Below are positions 34,792 through 46,869 of a DNA stretch of 64,000 nucleotides, one piece after another (position 1 is the first letter of the stretch; each line of letters begins with the position of its first letter). The position numbers and the translations under genes were made by a program. Origin of the DNA: Heterobilharzia americana (Eukaryota > Platyhelminthes > Trematoda > Strigeidida > Schistosomatidae). The notes beneath the pieces are model-generated. The model had not been told where the DNA came from. It saw only the letters and a program-made list of their open reading frames with translations, and did not search any database. The stretch covers positions 49,102,691-49,166,690 of the forward strand of contig OX104134.1 of assembly GCA_944470555.2 (NCBI GenBank). The letters are read 5' to 3'.

Positions 34792-37546
34792 GGTGTGGCA
34801 ACTCGGACCGTTATGCAGTATGCCCGGTCGAGGCTGAAGAACGCAATTAAGGCTGCTGGCCTCTCAGAGAAAGTGGGTGATGCTACACGCTGGGGACTCA
34901 ACGGAAACGCATCGCGCCTTGACTGCGTTCTGACGAACGATGAACTTCTCATTGAGGACGTTTGCATCCAACCTCCCCTTGGCCTCAGTGACCACGCTGT
35001 AATCACCTTCCCCATGATCACTGGGAAGGCTCTGCAACTGGAGACGTCCAACACCTTCCCTTGCTACAGCCAGGCCAACTATGAGCTCATGGGGGACCAC
35101 CTCATGAATGCATCATGGACAGTGGACTGGGCTCATCTCACAATAGATGAACACTGGTTGGAGGTGAAGAAAATAATCACTGGGGCCATCAGTCACAGTG
35201 TACCAGAAGTAACACAGACAATCAATGAGAACCTCATGGTTAAAGCGTGGGACAGAGAGGCTTATCCAGAGCAAGAAGCAGGCTTGGTTCAAGTGGCGTG
35301 CATCACGCAGGGAGTCTGACTTCTTGAACTACAAAAGGATTCGCAACCGCTGCAACATTGGAGTGAGTAGCGACAGATTTTCCCATCAAACAAACTTGGT
35401 GGCGGGGTCACAAAGCAACCCCAAAAACTTGTACCGCTTCATGTCGAGAAGAAAGTCGACCAGTAGGGGAGTGAATCTTGTCACAGGCCATGACGGGAGT
35501 ATACTAGGCAGTCTGGAGATTGCCGAGCTTTTAAACTCACACTTCCAAGCCCAACTTAGCACTGATACAAGATCCACACCGACTCGCTACGACGCCAACC
35601 AGGCCATAAACAACGAATACCTCTGTCATGCCTCTATTACAGATAAAAAGGTGTTCGAGAAGCTATCTAGGCTACGTCCGGGCAAGTCCCCTGGCTGCGA
35701 TAACCTAAAACCAGTGGTTCCAAAAAACTGCTCCGAGGTTCTTACTGAACCACTTCGCAAGCCTTTTGAGCACTCAGTAGAGTCGTGAAAACTCCCTAAA
35801 GAATGGAAGAGTGCCATCTTGGCACCCATCTTCAAGGGAGGAGACGGAAAAAGCCCTAGCAGCTGCGGGCTAATTGCTCTACTCCCTATTGTGTCGAAAG
35901 TGTTGGAAAGCCTGGTAGCTGACGCTATCTGGGAATTCCTCAATAGGGAAAATACTGTGCATACTGCTCAGCACGGCTTTCGGAGTGGTCGCTCATGTGC
36001 CACCAACTTACTAACCGCCTGGGACGACTGGACACAAAGCTGGCATAACAGAAAACCAGTACATGTTGTATTTCTCGACCTGGCCAAGGCATTTGACAGT
36101 GTCCCACCCACAGTACTGCTTCACAAGATCATGTCAGCTGGTATAAGTGGACCCCTACTCTCTTGGTTCAAGGAGTAGCTGGAAGGGAGGCAGTTCAGCA
36201 CCAAAGTGAACAGAATGAGGTCGAAGTGGAGACCTTCGACGTCAGGAGTATCTCAAGGAGCAATCCTAGGACCGCTTCTGTTCCTCCTGCTTGTCAGCGA
36301 TCTGCCAGATAAAATATCCTCACCCGTCCTCCTCTTCGCTGACGACATAAAAATTTGGAGGGTGGTAAACGAAGAAGCTGATTGTACAGCTCTACAAAAG
36401 GACTTGCAGCAACTCGAGCTCTGGTCGTCGGAAAATGGCCTGAGCTTCAACCTGGAAAAGTGCAAAGTAATGCACATCAGTAAAAATGGAGCAAGTACGA
36501 CCGACTTCCAGTACATGTTGAGCAACCGTGCTATTACCAGAGTATCCATGGCGAAATATTTGGGGCTCAACTTCTCCGACACCTTGGGCAGCAGCTCCAA
36601 CTACAAGGGTATGACAACTAGAGCGAACGCCATCCTACACTCTCTGGGTAGGCAGCTTGGTGTCCTCACCCCCGGAACTCTTCTTCACTATTTTCAAATC
36701 CTGCATGTGGCCGCATATAGAGGTCTTCAATACGGTGGCTCCTCCAACACTCAACAGAGACTCTAATCTCCTTGAAAGAATACAAAGAATTGCAACAAAA
36801 TCAGTTGTGGGGCTAAGGGGAAAGACGCATCCTGAAAGACTTAAACACCTAAACCTATTTACCTTGGGTTATCGCAGGAGAAGGGGTGACCCTATTACGA
36901 CCTACAAGATCGCCCATCAGGCAGACCACGCAAACAAATCAATTTTGCCTGCAACCCAGCGGTCTTCACGAGGAAACCCCATTGAGATAGCACACCAGAG
37001 AGCCAACACCATACCCGAGGTCCAAATTTTTCTCCCTAAGAGTATGTGCTTTATGGAATGCCTTACCGTGACATATCGTTATAGCTCCCTCAATACACCC
37101 ACATTACCTACTAATTCTTTTGTAGGAAATAAACCCATGCTACCGTTCGGGTAATCCCTATATACATTCCTCTCTTTTTTATTTCCCTTTTTCATCCCTC
37201 CTCTTTTCATTTTTTCTCTTTCTTCTCCTTTTTCTCTTCCTTTGTTTTCTTTTTCATTCTTTTACCACTACATTACTGTTCTCTTTCAGGTGCCTACGCA
37301 GAAAGGAGTCGTGACAGTCCTCTAACTTTCCTTGCAAGACGTAGCTCCCCAATCACTCCACAAATTACGACTTACTAACCCACAAAACATCCACCTCACC
37401 GAGGCCAGAAGCAAGAACGCAGAAGGGATTTCCTCGTCCACTGCAGGAGTGAACCGAACAACTCGAACCAAGCTCTAAGAACTAGAAGCGATAGACTAAA
37501 AACTACCAGTTTTCTACGCTCATACTATAAATGTTGGATATTGGAA
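34792..37546 (+). mobile_element. CR1-like element, end of endonuclease to 3' end
   Basis: The element begins with the end of the endonuclease (SRLDCVLTNDELLIEDV, then LGLSDHAVITF). The RT follows with SAILAPIFKGGDGKSPSS, GFRSGRSCATNLL, HVVFLDLAKAFDSVPP (motif A), GVSQGAILGPLLFLLLVSD (motif B) and LLFADDIKIWR (motif C). The C-terminus has LERIQRIATKSVVGLRG and FTLGYRRRRGDPI. Three frames are used and there are stops at 35786 and 36176, so it is inactive. The 3' untranslated region ends near GGATATTGG at 37546, shared with 24462-24975. Confidence 0.88.
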
Positions 37547-38281
37547 TATTATAAATCGGTTGGATCGTTTTCTCTCATCAAAAGATACTGGATATTGAGA
37601 CCCGCCGTATTAAGTTTAAGCGTTACACCTGCCATTAAGTGGGGTTGGTGCTTTCTTTCCGTATTGTAACGTTGATCGTTCCTATGTGAAAATTTGTTGC
37701 ACCTTGATTCTTGATGTGAAAAAATTACACAGTTACGAGGGTTCCATTCGGTCATAATAGCGATTCTTTGCCGTTCATATAAAGTAGTTAACTTAAAGTA
37801 ACGATCTTAAGTGGTGTATTGGTTATACCTATGTGTACTTTGGTTTGAAGAGTTGTGGATCAGTTTATTGAGTTTTTGGCATTAGAGTTAAATTAACTTA
37901 TGTGCAATAGCCTATGATGTGTTTAACTGGAAAACACTTCATTCTTACTGTTTTTAGGAAAATAAACTGCGTGCACTGAGGAACGTCCAACATTACTCTC
38001 TGAAAACCGTAGTTTACCTGGAAAATCCAAAATTCGTTAGATTTGCTCATAGATTATCGCAAAGAACGAAAAGGTGAATCCAAAATACTAAGAATTCTCA
38101 GGAGTATGCTAATTATCTAGGATTTCAGACGTGCACCTCATGTACTTCAAGATCTTGGCCTAATGTATTTAACATGCCCTTTTGGGGCTTACAGATGGTC
38201 AGATGAGCGATTGCTTTTATATGCCTAATTATGTAAGTTTATATCAGTGGTCATTAAAGATGTAGGATATAAATCGTTTTA
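37547..38281. other. Unassigned sequence
   Basis: No gene or repeat recognised between the CR1-like 3' end and the 1.34-kb duplicated block. Confidence 0.4.
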
Positions 38282-38287
38282 TGCAGA

Positions 38288-38477
38288 AAATGCATAAATT
38301 TTCCACTGAACGAATGGACGGACGAAACGCACTCAACCCCTTTGTGCACATCCGTGCACACCTATCGTGTGAGGGCTGGTAATACTACCTGGCTGTCTGG
38401 ACTGCGGTAAGTAGAGTGGGGCTGGAACCCATGTCTTGAAGACGTAGTCATCTCCCTGGTCTACTGAGCCACAGCTC
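38288..38477 (-). repeat. tRNA-derived SINE
   Basis: The minus strand starts with GTGGCTCAGTAGACCAGGG (A-box region) and has GGGTTCCAGCCCC (B box) 35 bp later. An unrelated body follows, ending GGAAAATTTATGCAT. It interrupts family B endonuclease sequence; the same insertion is in copy 2 at 48826-49013. Confidence 0.7.
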
Positions 38478-39240
38478 CACAATTCTCCACCGATCCTATG
38501 TAGCGATAACTGGAAGGAATGTGGTGTGTCTGTGTCCGCCTCTGAGTTGAGGTTGGTAGGTGCGACATCGGAGACTGTTTCTCTCTATGTCTGAAGTTCG
38601 TGCTGACCAGAAATAAATGGTTGTTTGAGCACGGTTGTAGCAAGTGGTCGCTCTTAACTGTTCGTTCAGCTGGGATTCCTAAGGTGTCACGTGAATGCCT
38701 TTCTGTCTGACTTCGTCTACCCACCTTAAAACACCTGCAATGAGAACCACATGTTGACGTTCAGCTTTCAGTAGAAAGCTAGACAAGTTTCGTAGGACTC
38801 ATCCTTTACGTTATTTAAGGTGCAGTCAGTGTGTGTATAAGCAGAGATTACAAAGAGACGAAGGTGAGTTTCACTACACTTCCCAGTTTTCGTTGTGCCG
38901 TTCAGTCTAAGAGCTCATTGGTGACTGTCAACTGAGATCCAGTTGAACAGTGCACTTTCTGCCTTAGTATTTGATGCTGTGAATGCATGTAGAAGACCAC
39001 AAAAAACTAACCATCGAGTCTCCAGAAAGTCGAAGTGTGAATTCTGCAGACTCACTATATTGACCGGATGAGGTCAAGTGAATAACCGCACATGAGTCTC
39101 GTATGCATGTCTGACAAACGCAACACATCCATGACTCGTAATGCTGGAGCTTTAGCTAGCGAAGGTTGTTGGCCAATTCGACGTGGATATTGAAGACTCG
39201 AATTTGTCGTTTGGAGACCAGTGGTCCTGCTGCGTGAATG
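38470..39240 (-). mobile_element. Family B endonuclease fragment
   Basis: The minus-strand frame 38724-38461 reads ERHSRDTLGIPAERTVKSDH, STNFRHREKQSP and GSVENCG, which aligns with 32185-32400 of the full copy. Sequence to about 39240 matches the remaining endonuclease start. No reverse transcriptase part accompanies it. Confidence 0.85.
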
Positions 39241-39366
39241 CAGATCGTTGTCAAGCGCTGCAGAGCCGGAGGAAATTGAAGATAATGTCGGTGAGTTGGT
39301 AGACTGGCGTAAGAGAAGAAGCGTTTACGACAAAATATGGATCTCAGAGAACACCAACTCACCATT

Positions 39367-39445
39367 ATGAGTTATATTCCCACTGAGGCTCGAACCCAGT
39401 ACCCATCACTTCAAATGACAGTGTTATCCACTGGGGCACGAAGGC
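39367..39445 (-). repeat. tRNA-like SINE head
   Basis: The minus strand has CCCCAGTGGATAACACTGTC (A box) and GGGTTCGAGCCTC (B box). The spacing is tRNA-like. It sits in the 5' part of the family B fragment; the duplicate is at 49913-49990. Confidence 0.65.
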
Positions 39446-39519
39446 CACCACTTGTGCAATGGGCATCAGTTGTTGTTTATTGATGTTTGTAATTTCCCGT
39501 TGCTATGCCGAGTCAAATT

Positions 39520-39660
39520 GTTTGTGCTTTAGTGGTCTAGTGGATAACGCTCTGACGTTTGAAGTGATGGTCTCTGGGTTGGTGGATCAGTGGGAATAAC
39601 AGTCACTGAAGTGCAGATACGTCCGGCTAACGGTTCCCAAGTAGGACTTTAGGCACTAAT
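39520..39660 (+). repeat. Smα-like SINE with decayed hammerhead
   Basis: A head TAGTGGTCTAGTGGATAACG is followed by a B-box remnant, then GCAGATACGTCCGGCTAACG and TTCCCAAGTAGGAC. The last part aligns with the Smα hammerhead. CTGATGA has become CTAACGG and the GAAA is lost, so it is inactive. Confidence 0.6.
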
Positions 39661-40591
39661 TGACCACAAATTAGGCTACAATATAATGAATATCAGGGCA
39701 GTATCGAGGCTTTTATATAGGAGCTCATCTGCTAACAGGTCAGGTGTTTCCACCTGGTATAACAAAGGGAACTTGCAAGTGCCCCAAGGATATCTTCACT
39801 TCCATCACTTCCACGTAATGGGGATATTTACATTCACAGTTAAAATTATTTTCACAGAATTTCTGTATGAAATACCAACCGTTGAAAACGCTGTTCATAA
39901 GAAGAACGGAAATAACGAGTATAAACACTCCTGATGAATACTCATCGCACAGAATTCATATAACAGTTCGTCATAAACTTAGGCGGATTTGTAAAAACGT
40001 CCAATTGCAGTACATTTTCGTAAGATTTCTTTTAGTGCACGACATATTAGTGGAAAGAATCACAGCATTGTTTCAAGAGATATTCTTTAGTACAACTCTG
40101 TTATATACGGAACTCATTCGAATAAAAAGCATCGGAACACGTTCTTGCTGACATTTACCGAAAGAGAGCATACACAAAACATGATTTATATCTCCTGAGG
40201 ACATTAGTATGATAATAAATCTCGACTACTTCATTCGTTGTGATTAAGTGGTGTAGTGAGTAGATTTACATCAAAATTTGCTACAGCAGTTAGAGTTCTA
40301 TATCTGTTCATATGGAAGTGAGAAAGTTTCATATGTTGTTAAACTAACTTAACGTGTTACCCCAAAAACCTAATGTAATAGATGATACGTAGAGTTCATC
40401 TTCCTTGAAGCAAGTGTATGATTTATTTTTAGCGCCTAGACTATCTCTATGGAATCATGACTAAAAAGGATGCATGCGGCTAACAGTCAACCAATATTGA
40501 TATTTTTCACACTTCACAAAGGTAATGTGAATTGATTGCTTGTGATAATCTTTATAAATACTTCATAAGATGCATTGTAATATTTTTCCAG
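39661..40591. other. Upstream of BLCAP
   Basis: No exon recognised. Because a splice acceptor abuts the BLCAP ATG, an upstream noncoding exon may be here. Confidence 0.35.
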
Positions 40592-40828
40592 ATGTTTTGT
40601 CTGCAACTGATAATCCCACTACTTTTTATGCCGAAGCCATCTAATCCGGCTGCAGATGTTCATCATACAATCTATATCCTATTGTTCCTTATTTGCTTCT
40701 TTCTAGAACGTAAACCATGTGGTATATGCGCCATCATTTTATTCATCTTTATTATCCTTCCGTGTTATAGTTCACTGGACAATTTATGCATTTTTACTAC
40801 ATGTAGTAAAGATCGAACTTTGACATAA
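40592..40828 (+). CDS. BLCAP: Bladder cancer-associated protein (BLCAP) homologue
   Basis: A 78-residue small membrane protein. It begins MFCLQLIIPLLFMPKPSNPA and contains FFLERKPCGICAIILF and CYSSLDNLCIF. These match the highly conserved animal BLCAP (87 residues in humans), which begins [20 protein letters not shown] and has LLERKPCTICALVFL. Two hydrophobic segments flank the ERKPC motif. BLCAP has been linked to growth control and apoptosis, but its biochemical role is not settled. I chose the ATG at 40592 because it matches the family start and lies directly after a splice acceptor (ATATTTTTCCAG), implying a coding region in one exon with upstream noncoding exons. The C-terminus is shorter than the vertebrate one and diverged. 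The frame is intact. Confidence 0.9.
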   Translation: MFCLQLIIPLLFMPKPSNPAADVHHTIYILLFLICFFLERKPCGICAIILFIFIILPCYSSLDNLCIFTTCSKDRTLT

Positions 40829-41869
40829 TCAACTGTTTATTTATATGCTGATTTGTTCGATTAGTTCACGTTGCTTCTTTGTATATTCATTTTGCTTCAA
40901 TCCAGTGACAGAATACTTTGTAAATATCCTTATCTTTCGAGTAATGAGTTGTTTTTACCGTCGATATACTTTTCTCTTCCTTGAGATATTTGGGATTTTG
41001 TTAACTTAAGACATTTGAATCCTTTTTCGATCGGCTCCATTTACTAAGGTTCGATTATTCACTTATTACCAATGTATATATAGTCCGAAGCTTTAATTAA
41101 CAATCTTTTATCTAACATAGAATGAGAACATCATAAAACTCGTTTTCTAGGTTATAAGTACCCTATTGTATTACTTTGCATACATATTGTACTTTTGTAG
41201 GCAATTGGCAGGACATCCTGGATACGGTTTTCACGCTTATCAACACCTATCATTAGTGAATGTCTGCAAATTCTGTGAAATCTGTGTCATCTCCTGGATT
41301 CGATTGTCGCGTTTAGCATGAAGCGAAGTGTGATTTCTAAACTGTTTGAGTTACAATCCATTCCTTGTTGTAGATTCCTATTGGTACTGAAGATCAAAAC
41401 ATTTTCATTGGCTGTAAACTGTTATTTCGTTGATTTGAAAGTCTTTTTTCTATACTTTTGAGTACACTGAATCCATATAACCACTATTAATTTGAAATTT
41501 GTTGCAGAAATAGTTTATGATGGGCTATCACAATGTTAGCGTACCTCATCAGCTTAAGCACTTAATATTTTCAAGCAATCGGTCGCACATCCGAATCCCA
41601 CTCCACTTACTACATCTTGGGCAGGTGCTTAGTGTCACAAGCCTTCACACAATACATTTGACTGATAGTGACATACAAAAACATCCGACTGACTGTAACA
41701 GATGCACAGACAAAATCGACAAAGAACCACATACGTTAGTCCATCGGTTCAAGTTGTCACACTTCACAGTAGCATACACAGAACAGGGGGATTGAAAAAG
41801 ACCCGTACCAAAGTTGTGTGAGAGAACAAACAATCTGAGGATAAGAGTTAGTGTGAAAGTTTAAGCTTC
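40829..41869. other. Downstream of BLCAP
   Basis: AT-rich. No further gene recognised, and no clear AATAAA close to the BLCAP stop. Confidence 0.35.
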
Positions 41870-44800
41870 AGAAGATGTAAAAGAGTGTATAGATCTGCAC
41901 CATTGCAATCGGTTTTCAACCATATCACCAAGTGTCCTCAACCACTGATTCCTGTCATCTCGCGGATCCCAGCCAAGTAGTCTGCACTTGTTCACACAGC
42001 TCAGACGACCATTCAGAGAATTCATACACTGGTGCCACGAATTAGTCTGGTCAACATGAACCCTCTTTCAACCTAATCAAACTTTCCCTAGTATGGTACG
42101 TCGAGGTAGGCGGCAGCTCAGCATGCGCAGCACATGTCCGAACCACCTCAGTCGATGAAGGTTCACAAGCTCATCAGTCGACTTACCTGTCTTGCCCAGT
42201 ACCCTTCAACATTGCTCACACGGTGATTCCACCAAACGCAAACAATACTACAAAGACACCTATGATCAGACCCTGTAACTGCTTCATATCTTCTACTTTC
42301 AACAGCCATATCTCACAGACGTATAGTGGGACAGAAAGAACTGGATCGCAGTACAATCATTTTTTGATAGGTAGTCGGATACCTCACCGATTGGTGCCAC
42401 AGATGACGCAAGTCGGCTAATGTTTGAGGCACCTCAGTCGCGGAGAGTCTGCAGTCTTATTATTTGACTTATCTTCTTTATCTATTACTTTATGCCTGGA
42501 CTTAATACTACTTACATACTCACTCCACGATATGCAAACAGTGGTGCAAAGACATCTTTAATCAGAAACTTTTAATCTCTCCAAACCTACTGTCCAACCA
42601 CATAGTATAGGACAGACCAATCTGCTGCATTGAGAACTCGCTGTCAGATAAGTAGTGGGACATCTTGAGGACGCTGAATATAATGTTAGTTGGCTTATGC
42701 TAAACTGGTCTTTGTATCTGAGCTGACATTTTGGCAGCAATCTGTTTAGGCTGGTGCAACTCCCCAAGTAAGTGAAGTGGTCAACGTTCCCCACCAGTTC
42801 ACTGTATATCTTTAAAGGAGTCTAAACAGGCCAGTATTAAAACACCACCTTACGTTTGACAGATGTATGCCGCTTGCAAAATACTGATATTTCTACTCAA
42901 CTCGTTCAGAAAACTGGATTTCGTCAGCGTTTTCAGCTGACAGAGCAATGTCGTTTTAGTATCCGAAGTCCATTAAACGCCCTCCACGGAGCAAGTCAAT
43001 CCTTTGGAAGTCAGAAGTACTCAAGCTTAAGTCATTTTATACAATTTTATAAACTACAAGATCAAAATTTGACCTGATAGAATTAAATAAGTTGAGTATT
43101 GGACTAACGGATTATGAATGAAATATATTTGTAAAATCCCAAGGAGGTAGGAAAATTGATTTTTAACGTCTCGACTTTGGTCCACTTACTATTTAAAGTC
43201 GATAACCTGTACGGGTTTTTTCTCTAAAGAAACGATTTCCACGAAGTTATGAAACACCAGAAATCAATTTTTTTTTACAGTAAATTCTCTAAGTGTCATC
43301 CAGTAAATTATACTGTATCACTGTGTTAGGTCAATAATATTGAATTTACACTGTGCCACAGCAATCAAGTTTTAATTTTAGATTATAGACCCTAGGATTT
43401 TAGAGAAGGTATTAGTCGAACTGATTCCCTTGTGACTGTCACAAGACGACTCCTCTTCCTTCTTATATGCTGAGATAATTAACGGTGTGGATCAGTTTGA
43501 CAGGGTTACCTCTTATTCCCACACGCCACTAAGTACCTCCGTTATTCTACCTAATAACTTACCACCTCTTTCCTTTAGAAATTCTGATGGCAAGTCGTCA
43601 ATTCCTACTGCTTTGGTCGTTTCAAATTTGAAACAGCCTTTTCAACTTGGAAGAGAGTTAGAGAACTGACATCATTTTCCCATTCATGTTTAGTCTGTGT
43701 TGGGTAACTGAAGTGTAGCTGTAGGCCAGCTGAATGTCTTCCAAATCAAATTCTACCACAGTGCCTAAGTTATGCACCTATAATAATAGCTGAACTTCTC
43801 TTCAATTTATTCCGCCTAGCGTTCTATTGGCCTGTTATTAGGGACTTTAATAAACCCATCTTTCTTGGTGGTGGTCTCACTCAAGTTTGATCCCTTCTCC
43901 TTCTCTCTTGCTCTCACCACCGTAACCGATCATTGCTAAGCCTGTTAATTAATACACGTATAAATTGCTGTTGCTCCTTATCGTAGTCTGAATCAGCTGT
44001 AATCGGTCTTCTTGCATCAATTAGTCTAAGTCAGTTCATGGAAAACCCACTGGCTTTGCTACTCTTTGGATGCAGTTTTGCAGTTTACCACTGTTTCTAC
44101 TGCCAGACTTCATCAGGATGAGAATTGCTCCCATATGCAGATTAATGCTCACTACCTCCTCATGTACACATTTGACTTTATCATCTTCCAATCTAGCATA
44201 CAGAGATTTGTGTGTTGTTTGTTTCGTATCGAGGTGCAAACACACCTGTACCCTCACTAACGCGTGATCAAGTACTCCAGAAAGAGTGGTAACCCTCGAC
44301 TGATGCTCTCCAACGGTCACCTGTAGCCATACGACCTATCTGCGTCCACTGTTAGTTTGACGGCGGTGAATGCCAACTGAAACTTCTTGCTTGAAGTTAT
44401 TTCTGATCAGAAACAATTAACTGTTAGAACGGACTGGTAAAATACGATAACCATTGGTGTTGTACATCGTAAATATCTCCAAGATGCCTTTCCGATTAGC
44501 TTAGCTTTCGTACCTGAGCACCGAAGTCGCCTGGTACTATGACAGTATCTGAACGTTTTGTTCTGTGTACGGGAATTGACAGCTTTTGGTAGGAATACAG
44601 TCAGTGGGAGCGTAGGTCGAGATTGCTACTTGGTATTAACAAATTTCACGATCCCTCCCAGTTCTCATATATCCATTCTGTAGGGCAGTACACATGGCTG
44701 TTTACTTGGTATCCAGTTTAGAAGCGATTCTTATGGTCTAAAACAATACTGTACTTACACCAGCGAGTTCAAGAGTACTAGGTAATAATCTAGACAATTA

Positions 44801-45000
44801 TGAAGTGAGTTTTGTAGAGCCACCACATTGGTTAGGGTTGGTCAAGTGAATAATCACACGAATCCTGTATACATATCTCAGAAACAGCATACATCAATGG
44901 CTAAGTTTTGGCGAGTGACATCTGTTATCCGATTCGGTATAGGGTTCGACGTTAAAAACTCCAATTTGAAACTAACAGTGTTGTTTTAGGAGACTAAAAT
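41870..45000 (-). mobile_element. Family B copy, strongly degraded
   Basis: Read on the minus strand, 45000-44340 carries endonuclease remnants, including the AGDLNAQVG counterpart near 44540. The frame 44320-44036 has LDHALVRVQVCLHL. The stretch 43680-43390 matches the RT finger region (family B 33090-33350). The frame 42794-42558 has VDHFTYLGS. The 3' end at 42420-41880 matches 34300-34640. About 530 bp at 42850-43385 is not family B. It is heavily mutated and inactive. Confidence 0.8.
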
Positions 45001-46459
45001 ATATTTTACTGACTTGGATTGGTAGCAGTGGTCACAGAGTGAGAAGGTGAGGAAGTTGTAAAGCGTCAACGTCGGTATCAGGAAGTCAAAGCAAGGAAGG
45101 AAGCTAAAGTAGGTTACGATTAGTTAGGTTTTGTGTATCGCTGAAAGCATGTAGGCACTCGGTACTTCCTGGCTACCTGCTCCGTGTAAGTTTTTTCCGT
45201 AAGACACCAGAAGGAAAAAAATAGTGGTGGTCATGCATGATCTCAAAGGTCCAAACACATCTTGAGGACCTTCACATGCGACCTTTTTAAAAGCTTTGAA
45301 GTGAATTACGTATTGTATTTGTTTATTTCATGTAGTACATAGTGAAACAGGATTACTTACTGAAGCGTAATTTATCGCTCATGGTAACATAAAAGTGAAT
45401 ACAACCTTTGACATTCTGATTTTTACAGTACTATCACCTCATATTTTTTGTTTTTAGTAGTAATAAGATTTTCCACATCTCTGGTATAAGTGTTGCATCT
45501 TTCCCACCAAACGTGTCTAGTATCGATTAGATGAACAAATATTCCATTGAAAACCTCTTTCTTCGTGTTACTATGTTAAACTGTAGTACGAGGCAACAGA
45601 ACTGTAAATATCGTATGTCGAAAGTTGTGATTACTTTGAAATTATTTAGAGGGATAATTTATACTTGAAACGTCATTTAGTAAACAATACTGTATCTCTA
45701 TGTGCTATATCGCAATCAAATGTAATATAGGATAACATTCTACCGGTATAAACGTTTAGCTGCTGTTTCTGAAACTATGCAATTTGAGGACTGGCTGGGG
45801 TTTGCTATATGGACCTGCATACTTGAGTTTTCGTATATTACTTGCATGTTTTATGGTATCATTATTATGTTGAGTTCCGTATTTGTGCGTGGTATCTCGA
45901 AGATACAAAGTTTATCTGTAATTTAGTACAACATACAGTGAAATATGAACTTAGCGTACATGTTCTGCTGCCTTGGAGCGAAGCTAGTATTTAAGTATTA
46001 AGTGTGAGTCTGTCACCTGCATGTTCATCTACTCTTAAGAAGTAAACGTTTTGTCATCAAATAAAAGGTTTAAATTCATGCCTTATGAATACTAGTATTA
46101 AAATACAGGAATCAGTAAAAATTAATGTAATCAATCATTATCCTCTGAAGCAAAAGTTTTCGGGCTTCGACTTTTATTCTATCCAGGATAATGTTGTTGA
46201 ATAATTTGGAGTCTTGTTAGCAGAATCAGTAAAAATTGGTTATTCCTTCTGGCATATTGTTATTTATGCGAAGGCTGTGTGATGTATTTCCTCCTGAGAC
46301 AACAGATCAGCCTTTATCTCCTGGTATTGCCTTGATTAGATAAAGATGAAGTTACTGGGGGAGAGGGCGATAAAAGTGGTTCAGTTTGATTGCATCAATG
46401 CATTCGGTATATGCATCCCATTCTAGTTCGCTTCAATCGCATCCGGTGATGATGCAGAC
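45001..46459. other. Unassigned sequence
   Basis: Nothing recognised with confidence. The right end (46200-46440) looks repeat-like but could not be assigned. Confidence 0.35.
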
Positions 46460-46753
46460 TCAAATTCCTCGCTCATCCAAAAAGAGCCGGAAATGTGTTT
46501 GACTGTTTGGTCTTTGTGTAAACACTTGTGCAGGTGTCACAAAACAATAGTTGTTGAGTGATGAAAATAATCCGAAGTTAGGCGGAATGAAGATCTTCAG
46601 CGTTTTAAAAGATCGGTTGTTGACTATCTCCGTCACTGTAGTTCCGTTATATCCGATACTCATAAATGATGTCTTCTTTGGAATTGTAGGGGTTCCTTCT
46701 TGGTTAAAGCTCCATGCCAAAATCAAACCAATCAGTATCAACGTATGACCAGG
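46460..46753 (-). CDS. Hypothetical secreted or membrane protein, possible exon
   Basis: Starting from the ATG at 46753, a 97-residue frame begins MPGHTLILIGLILAWS, which looks like a signal peptide or membrane anchor. It continues with two possible N-glycosylation sites (NGT, NRS) and a polar C-terminal half. An AG (GCGCAG) precedes the start by two bases. I do not recognise a family. It could also be chance or an old repeat; an overlapping 65-residue plus-strand frame exists. Confidence 0.3.
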   Translation of the reverse strand, partial: PGHTLILIGLILAWSFNQEGTPTIPKKTSFMSIGYNGTTVTEIVNNRSFKTLKIFIPPNFGLFSSLNNYCFVTPAQVFTQRPNSQTHFRLFLDERGI

Positions 46754-46869
46754 CATTACTGCGCAATGGTTCAAGTTGCTACACCTCAATAAGTGACAAA
46801 GCAGTAAGATGAAGAAAGAGAGGAGAATTACTCAAAAGCAGTAGAAAGCAATAAAAGAGAAGGAAGAAT

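Larger units (their letters stand above)
38282..39625. repeat. 1.34-kb composite duplication, copy 1
   Basis: Nearly identical to 48819-50160, with only a few single-base indels and substitutions. It contains an antisense SINE, an antisense family B endonuclease piece, a second antisense SINE and the start of a sense Smα-like SINE. Confidence 0.93.

Noticed and set aside
34780..34800. TTGACGTG shared between the family B 5' start and its right flank as a target-site duplication
   Set aside because: The motif is part of the element's own 5' end and the match is too short to count.
39367..39445. A genuine tRNA gene
   Set aside because: A and B boxes are present, but there is no proper acceptor stem, and the unit is repeated with SINE bodies.
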